From positions 1 through 9,883 of the forward strand of contig CAMNAY010000045.1 of assembly GCA_946531975.1 (NCBI GenBank): a stretch of DNA of 9,883 nucleotides, written 5' to 3'. The DNA comes from an uncultured Ruminococcus sp. (lineage in GTDB: Bacteria; Bacillota; Clostridia; Oscillospirales; Ruminococcaceae). The notes beneath the pieces are model-generated. The model searched no databases and was not told where the DNA came from. It saw nothing but the letters and a program-made list of their open reading frames with translations. The position numbers and the translations under genes were made by a program. How positions within the stretch are numbered: position 1 is the first letter of the stretch; every line of letters begins with the position of its first letter. Shown here one piece after another: positions 5,849 to 9,883 of the stretch.

Positions 5849-5945
5849 CCCATTTATGAACGGCGTTTGCGATCCTCTCTCCCGCTCCGCTGTTCGCTGC
5901 ACAATGCCATATGGCACAACAAAACACAGAAAGGCGGTGGTTTTT

Positions 5946-6518
5946 ATCCCGAAGAACAATGCCGCGCAGGGCAGGCTCAAAGCCTTCTGCCGCTGGTATC
6001 TCGCCTGCGGCAATGTCCGCGAGGCGGCGCTCCGTGCCGGACTGGATCCGGTTTCGGCGGAGGAACAGGGGCTGCTGATGCTTCAGAAGCCCGCCTGCCG
6101 CGCCTACCTCGCTCAGCTCGCTGCCCAGCCGCCCCTCCCCTTGCAGAGTCTCGTCATCGCGGGGCTCTCCCGTCTCGCCTTCGGCGCTTCCAATGATGCC
6201 GCAAAGCTCGTCTTCGCTGAAAAGCCCCTGACCGCAGAGCAGATCGAACAGCTCGATCTGTTCCATGCCGTCAGCTTCCGGCAGGACAAAAACGGCATCG
6301 AAATCCGGCTCGCCGACCGCCAGCACGCCATGGAAAAGCTGCTCGAATACGCCTATGCTTCCGACTCTGCGGCGGCTGCTTCCGCGCTGCTCTCGGCGCT
6401 CGGTGCAGACAGTGAGGAGGTGAACAGCTACGGATGCTCCGATCTCCCTGAAGCCCTTTTCCGACAAGCAGAAGACGGTCCTGAACTGGTGGCTCCGCCC
6501 GCAGACCCGCCATTATGA
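5946..6518 (+). CDS. Phage terminase small subunit
   Basis: TerS binds phage DNA at the packaging site and directs the large subunit. The N-terminal part (KNNAAQGRLKAFCRWYLACGN, then VREAALRAGLDPVSA) is the typical Terminase_2 helix-turn-helix, at about residues 8-50, followed by a helical, Ala-rich oligomerisation region. The frame is open from 5856, and ATGs lie at 5856 and 5904, but neither has an SD. The only ribosome-binding-like site, AAAGGCGGTGG (5930-5940), is followed after TTTTT by ATC at 5946, exactly where family homology begins. I therefore place the start there (190 residues). A GTG at 5937 lies inside the SD. The last 30 codons overlap the large terminase gene in another frame, and their sequence (SDLPEALFRQAEDGPEL) looks like a non-conserved tail. 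Confidence 0.82.
   Translation: MPKNNAAQGRLKAFCRWYLACGNVREAALRAGLDPVSAEEQGLLMLQKPACRAYLAQLAAQPPLPLQSLVIAGLSRLAFGASNDAAKLVFAEKPLTAEQIEQLDLFHAVSFRQDKNGIEIRLADRQHAMEKLLEYAYASDSAAAASALLSALGADSEEVNSYGCSDLPEALFRQAEDGPELVAPPADPPL
6415..6432 (+). promoter_or_regulatory. SD and apparent ACG start codon of the large terminase gene
   Basis: AGGAGG (6415-6420), continuing as TGA to match the anti-SD, is followed 9 bases later by ACG at 6430-6432, in frame with the large terminase. The frame opens after a TGA at 6421-6423 and has no ATG, GTG or TTG before the GTG at 6541. ACG is one base from ATG. The change (T to C at 6431) is synonymous (Tyr) in the overlapping small terminase frame. Confidence 0.6.
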
Positions 6519-7692
6519 CGCGATCATCTGTGACGGCGCCGTGCGCTCCGGCAAGACCACTGCCCTCTCGCTCGGCTTCGTCTTCTGGGCAAGCACCTGC
6601 TTCAACGGGCAGTCCTTCGCAATCTGCGGCAAAACCGTCACCGGCGTCCGCAGAAACCTCGTGATGCCGCTCTGTCAGATGCTCAGGGCGATGAATTTTC
6701 ACATCGAGGAACGGCTCAGCCGCTCCTACCTCGACATCTCTTTCGCCGGTCACACAAACCGCTTCTACTGCTTCGGCGGAAAGGACGAATCCGCGGCTGC
6801 ACTCATTCAGGGCATCACGCTCGCCGGCGTGCTGCTCGATGAAGCCGCACTCATGCCGCGCTCCTTCGTCGAACAGGCGGCTGCCAGATGCTCCGTGGAC
6901 GGCTCGAAGCTCTGGTTCTCCTGCAATCCCGATCAGCCGTCTCACTGGTTCTACCGCGAGTGGATCCAATGCGCAAAACAAAAACATGCGCTCTACCTGC
7001 ACTTCACCATGGACGACAATCTCACGCTCTCCCCTGCCGTCCGCAGACGCTATGAACGGCTCTACCACGGCGCCTTCTACGACCGCTATGTCAAAGGTAT
7101 CTGGACAACTGCACAGGGGCTGATCTATCCCATGTTCAGCCCGAAGCTCCACGTCGGTTCGCCGGACTGCGAACCGGAGCGGTTCGTGATTTCCTGCGAC
7201 TACGGTACGATGAATCCCGCCTCATTCGGGTTATGGGGTCTTTGCCGGGGATGCTGGTTCCGGATTGCCGAAAGCTACTATGATGCGAGTCAGACCGGTC
7301 TGCCGCGCACCGACGAGGAACACTATGACGCACTCTGTGCCCTCGCCGGAAACCAGAACATTGAACAGGTCGTCATCGACCCCTCCGCCGCAAGCTTCAT
7401 CGCCTGCATCCGCAGACACGGCAGATTCATCGCCGTCCCTGCGAAAAATGATGTTCTCTGCGGCATCCGCAGAACCGCAGATGCCCTCAGAAACGGTGAG
7501 ATTAAAATTGCGCCGGAATGCTCCGACACGCTCCGCGAATTCTCACTCTATGTCTGGGATGAACGCGCAGACCGCGATGCACCGAAAAAAGAACACGATC
7601 ACGCAATGGACGATATCCGGTACTTCGTCATGACCGTCATTGACGCCCCGCAGGATCATGCCTTCTTTGCTGCCTCCGTCGCGAGAGCCTGA
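6430..7692 (+). CDS. Phage terminase large subunit (packaging ATPase and nuclease)
   Basis: TerL pumps DNA into the prohead and cuts the concatemer. From the ACG at 6430 the protein is 420 residues, close to the PBSX-type family length. Motifs in order are DKQKTVLNWW near the N-terminus, Walker A GAVRSGKT (36-43), Walker B LLDEA (135-139) and the coupling motif FSCNP (163-167). The RNase H-like nuclease acidic residues are D257 (SCDYGT), D317 (VIDPS) and D394/D395 (HAMDDI). All catalytic elements are present. A conventional call would start at GTG 6541, which removes the first two Walker A residues (Gly36 and Ala37) and 35 conserved-looking codons before them, so it must be too short. The gene overlaps the small terminase by 89 bases and is followed by portal after 28 bases. 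Confidence 0.92.
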   Translation, partial: TDAPISLKPFSDKQKTVLNWWLRPQTRHYDAIICDGAVRSGKTTALSLGFVFWASTCFNGQSFAICGKTVTGVRRNLVMPLCQMLRAMNFHIEERLSRSYLDISFAGHTNRFYCFGGKDESAAALIQGITLAGVLLDEAALMPRSFVEQAAARCSVDGSKLWFSCNPDQPSHWFYREWIQCAKQKHALYLHFTMDDNLTLSPAVRRRYERLYHGAFYDRYVKGIWTTAQGLIYPMFSPKLHVGSPDCEPERFVISCDYGTMNPASFGLWGLCRGCWFRIAESYYDASQTGLPRTDEEHYDALCALAGNQNIEQVVIDPSAASFIACIRRHGRFIAVPAKNDVLCGIRRTADALRNGEIKIAPECSDTLREFSLYVWDERADRDAPKKEHDHAMDDIRYFVMTVIDAPQDHAFFAASVARA

Positions 7693-7720
7693 CCGAATTC
7701 TCAAAAAAGGTGGTGTTACT

Positions 7721-8890
7721 TTGGCTTTTCATCTGTTCCGCAGGAAACCCGCAGGGCGCTGCGAGCTGCCGCTCCTGCTCCCCTCCCCAAGAGCTGCACC
7801 GAAGCATGACCTCACGCTCGATGCGCCGCCGCAGCCCGCACCTGCCGAATACCGGCTCTACGATGCACTGCGGTTTCATGTGCCGGTCATTGATGCGGCA
7901 ATTCAGAAGATCGTCCGGCTTACGGGCGGCTTCCGGCTCACCGCAGAAGATCCGCAGGCGCAGGAGATTCTCGATCGCTTCTGCGAGAATGTCCCTGTCA
8001 ATGCCACAGGCTCCTCGCTCCAGCTCTTTGCCGATCAGATGCTCGACAGTCTGCTCACTTACGGCAATGCTGCCGGGGAGATTCTCATGAATGAGGATGC
8101 GCCTGCCGCACTCCTCACCGTCAAGCCCGATGTCCTCCGGATCCGTCCCGAAAAACCGGACCGCTGTGCGTTCTTCACAGCAGATCCTCAGACGGGCGCA
8201 GAACATCCGCTGCTGCACCCCGAACGGCTTTTGTTCGCCGCGCTCAACCCTCCGGCGGGCAGCATCTTCGGGGTCTCCCTCCTGCGCGGGCTGCCTGCCG
8301 TCTCCGGCATCCTCCTGCGGATTTTTGAATGCGTCGGGCAGAATTATGACAGGGCGGGCAATGTCCGCTATGCCGTCACCTACCGCCCCGACAGCAGCTC
8401 CGCTGCCTTCGCAAAAGAGCATGTGCAGCAGATCGCGCAAGCCTGGCAGGACGGACTGAATGCCGCGAAATACGGCGAGCCGCAGGACTTCATCGCGGTC
8501 GGTGACGTCGATATCAAGGTCATCGGCAACGACAACCGGCTCTTTGACACCAATGTTCCCGTCCGGCAGCTGCTCGAACAGATCGTCGCAAAGCTCTCAA
8601 TCCCGCCCTTCCTGCTCGGTCTCTCCTGGTCCTCAACCGAGCGGATGTCCAAACAGCAAGCCGATATCCTCACCTCAGAGCTGGAATACTTCCGGCGCGT
8701 CCTCTCACCGATGCTCCGGAAAATCGGAAACGCGGTCCTCAAGGCGGAAGGGCTTGACTGCGCTGTCCGTGTCGAATGGGACATCATCAACTTGCAGGAC
8801 GAGACCGAGCTTGCCGATGCACGGCTCAAAAATGCACAGGCGGAGGAAATCGAGCTGCGAAATAAAACACGCCGCGGACAGCCGGATTGA
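7721..8890 (+). CDS. Phage portal protein
   Basis: The portal is a dodecameric ring at one capsid vertex through which terminase loads DNA; it also initiates head assembly. The 389 residues match HK97-type (Phage_portal) members: FHLFRRK at the start, VPVIDAAIQKIVRLTGGF, a LLTYGNAAGEIL segment, SIFGVSLLRGLPAV, and the late segment QIVAKLSIPPFLLGLSWSSTE with RMSKQQADILTSELEYF. I chose TTG at 7721, because AAAGGTGGTG (7707-7716) ends 5 bases before it and homology starts there; the frame is open further left into the large terminase gene. The C-terminus (RLKNAQAEEIELRNKTRRGQ) is a charged helix. It lies 28 bases after terminase and 76 bases before capsid. Confidence 0.92.
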   Translation: MAFHLFRRKPAGRCELPLLLPSPRAAPKHDLTLDAPPQPAPAEYRLYDALRFHVPVIDAAIQKIVRLTGGFRLTAEDPQAQEILDRFCENVPVNATGSSLQLFADQMLDSLLTYGNAAGEILMNEDAPAALLTVKPDVLRIRPEKPDRCAFFTADPQTGAEHPLLHPERLLFAALNPPAGSIFGVSLLRGLPAVSGILLRIFECVGQNYDRAGNVRYAVTYRPDSSSAAFAKEHVQQIAQAWQDGLNAAKYGEPQDFIAVGDVDIKVIGNDNRLFDTNVPVRQLLEQIVAKLSIPPFLLGLSWSSTERMSKQQADILTSELEYFRRVLSPMLRKIGNAVLKAEGLDCAVRVEWDIINLQDETELADARLKNAQAEEIELRNKTRRGQPD

Positions 8891-8966
8891 GGCAGCCGCG
8901 CTCTGTTCCGTCATCCGCTTAAAACTGCGCAAATGCGCGAAATTCATACTGAAAAGGAGATTTGTT

Positions 8967-9883
8967 ATGTACGATTCTGTGAAACTCGAAAAAGGCATGT
9001 ACCACCTCGCAAACCGTTCCTTCTCGCAGGCGCTGGAGGAGGCTGACCCCTCGGCACAGTATGCAGGCACGCCCATGCAGAACCTCGATGCCTTCGAGCG
9101 TCAGCTCAAGCGCTTCGGCATCCGTGTCTCCGGCGCCGACTGCGATCAGGTCGAGAAGTTCTTTACCACAACCGAGAGCGCGGTGCTGTTCCCCGAATTC
9201 GTCCGCAGAGCGATCAAAAGCGGCATGGAGGATTCCCTGCTGCCGGAGCTGACCGCTGCCTCCGCAAAGGTCAATGCCACCGCCTGCAAGGGCTTCTCGG
9301 TCGATGAAACCGACGGCGCCTACTCGACGGTCACCGCGGAGGGCGCTGTCCTCAAAAAGACGGCAATCAAGGAGGGCACCAGCTTCGCACTCGACAAGTT
9401 CGGACGCATCATCACCGCTTCCTATGAGACCGTCAGACAGCAGCGCATCGACGTCTTTGCCGTCATGCTCCGCGCCGTCGGCAAAAAGCTCGCGGGCGCA
9501 ATCGCTGCAAAGGCACTGAACGTCATCAAAAATGCTGCGGATTCCTTCGATGCACAGGGCTCCGCAGTCGCTTACGGCGACCTTGCCGCACTCTACGGCA
9601 AATTCACCGACTATGACCTCACGGCAGTCATCGCTTCGCCTGCCAATGCTGCCGCGATCCTCGCCATGACCGAAATGCGCGACCGCTCCCTCGGCACCGA
9701 CGGCGAGATCCGCCTGCCCTTCGGCGCAAAGCTGCTCAAGGACGGCTCGATCGGTAACGGCACAATCATCGGCATCTCCCGCAATTTTGCCCTCGCTGCC
9801 TACACAGGCTCCGATGTGCTGCTGGAATCTGACCGGCTCATCGACTGCCAGCTCGACCGCATTGCGGCATCTGTCCGCATCGG
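8967..9883 (+). CDS. Phage major capsid protein, HK97-like, C-terminus beyond the window
   Basis: The frame is open for 305 codons to the right edge. ATG at 8967 follows AAGGAG (8954-8959) with a 7-base gap, the best initiation site in the cassette, as expected for the most abundant virion protein. The sequence starts MYDSVKLEKGMYHLANRSF, has an N-terminal arm of about 65 residues (LDAFERQLKRFGIRVSGADC), then TESAVLFPEFVRRAIKSGM, a typical entry to the capsid fold. Next come a Thr-rich E-loop-like segment (105-135), a long spine-type helix (about 150-190) and an A-domain with ASPANAAAILAM. No separate scaffold or protease gene precedes it. The assignment rests on context and pattern; I cannot run a profile search. 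Confidence 0.85.
   Translation, partial: MYDSVKLEKGMYHLANRSFSQALEEADPSAQYAGTPMQNLDAFERQLKRFGIRVSGADCDQVEKFFTTTESAVLFPEFVRRAIKSGMEDSLLPELTAASAKVNATACKGFSVDETDGAYSTVTAEGAVLKKTAIKEGTSFALDKFGRIITASYETVRQQRIDVFAVMLRAVGKKLAGAIAAKALNVIKNAADSFDAQGSAVAYGDLAALYGKFTDYDLTAVIASPANAAAILAMTEMRDRSLGTDGEIRLPFGAKLLKDGSIGNGTIIGISRNFALAAYTGSDVLLESDRLIDCQLDRIAASVRI

Larger units (their letters stand above)
5585..5945. other. Divergent intergenic region between mazF and the phage cassette
   Basis: This 361-base stretch separates leftward host genes from rightward phage genes. Its central part (about 5735-5845) is clearly AT-richer than either flank. It holds the mazF SD, a probable mazF promoter, a 16-bp palindrome, a repeated 9-mer and a small ACGTT/AACGT inverted repeat (5810-5826). 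I see no credible gene, no antitoxin, no integrase and no convincing rightward promoter. Open frames on both strands here are short or are extensions of the flanking genes. Confidence 0.7.
5931..9883 (+). mobile_element. Phage-derived head and packaging cassette, continues past the right edge
   Basis: Four tightly packed same-strand genes encode small terminase, large terminase, portal and major capsid protein, the usual late-operon order of tailed phages. No integrase, repressor or attachment repeat is visible at the left boundary; packaging genes come directly after a host-type mazF. The codon preference (GCC, CTC, CGC) resembles that of the host genes, which suggests long residence or close host adaptation. 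It may be an intact prophage whose lysogeny genes lie at the other end, a remnant, or a domesticated particle system. Confidence 0.8.

Noticed and set aside
5612..6013. Minus-strand frame upstream of mazF as a possible MazE antitoxin
   Set aside because: Most of it is antisense to small terminase. The remaining part (MPVNEIYPEPAQ...) overlaps the probable mazF -10 and has no antitoxin features or SD.
6271..8440. Two long minus-strand frames (6271-7152 and 7637-8440) antisense to the phage genes
   Set aside because: Low-complexity, Arg/Glu-rich translations without recognisable domains. They are explained by codon bias of terminase and portal on the other strand.
1..9883. tRNA, rRNA, CRISPR arrays, insertion sequences
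   Set aside because: No cloverleaf, no regularly spaced repeats and no transposase-like frame were seen on either strand.

Overview
The window looks like a chromosomal segment of a moderately GC-rich member of the Clostridia, most likely Ruminococcus or another Oscillospiraceae. The clues are Gram-positive housekeeping genes (rlmH, a WalJ/YycJ-type hydrolase, a clostridial MurA, EndoA-type MazF), strong AAGGAG ribosome binding sites, sigma-A promoters, and GC-rich third codon positions. Genus-level assignment is an inference.

Positions 1-238 hold no confident gene. They contain a long imperfect inverted repeat. In plus-strand RNA it would bury a good Shine-Dalgarno (SD) sequence that precedes a 25-codon membrane-peptide ORF. 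On the minus strand an open frame with a signal/membrane segment starts 51 bases past the rlmH stop and runs off the left edge.

Positions 239-5584 are host genes, all on the minus strand. In transcription order they are mazF (mRNA interferase), a membrane-anchored cyclophilin-like protein with a degenerate active site, a lipoprotein cyclophilin, murA (peptidoglycan synthesis), a metallo-beta-lactamase-fold exonuclease/hydrolase, and rlmH (23S rRNA methyltransferase). Each cyclophilin gene has its own near-consensus promoter. mazF has a plausible promoter. murA ends in a clear intrinsic terminator just before the hydrolase gene, which overlaps rlmH by one base.

Positions 5585-5945 form an AT-richer divergent intergenic region. 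It holds the probable mazF promoter, a perfect 16-bp palindrome and a 9-bp direct repeat.

Positions 5946-9883 are a rightward phage head/packaging cassette: small terminase, large terminase, portal and a major capsid protein cut off by the window edge. No integrase, repressor, head protease or scaffold gene is visible. The most striking feature is that the first three phage genes have well-placed SD sequences, but the codon at the start position is ATC, ACG and TTG respectively, each one base away from ATG. The large terminase has no ATG, GTG or TTG upstream of its Walker A motif at all. The cassette could be a prophage, a decaying prophage, or a domesticated packaging system of the gene-transfer-agent or PBSX type. 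The window alone cannot separate these.
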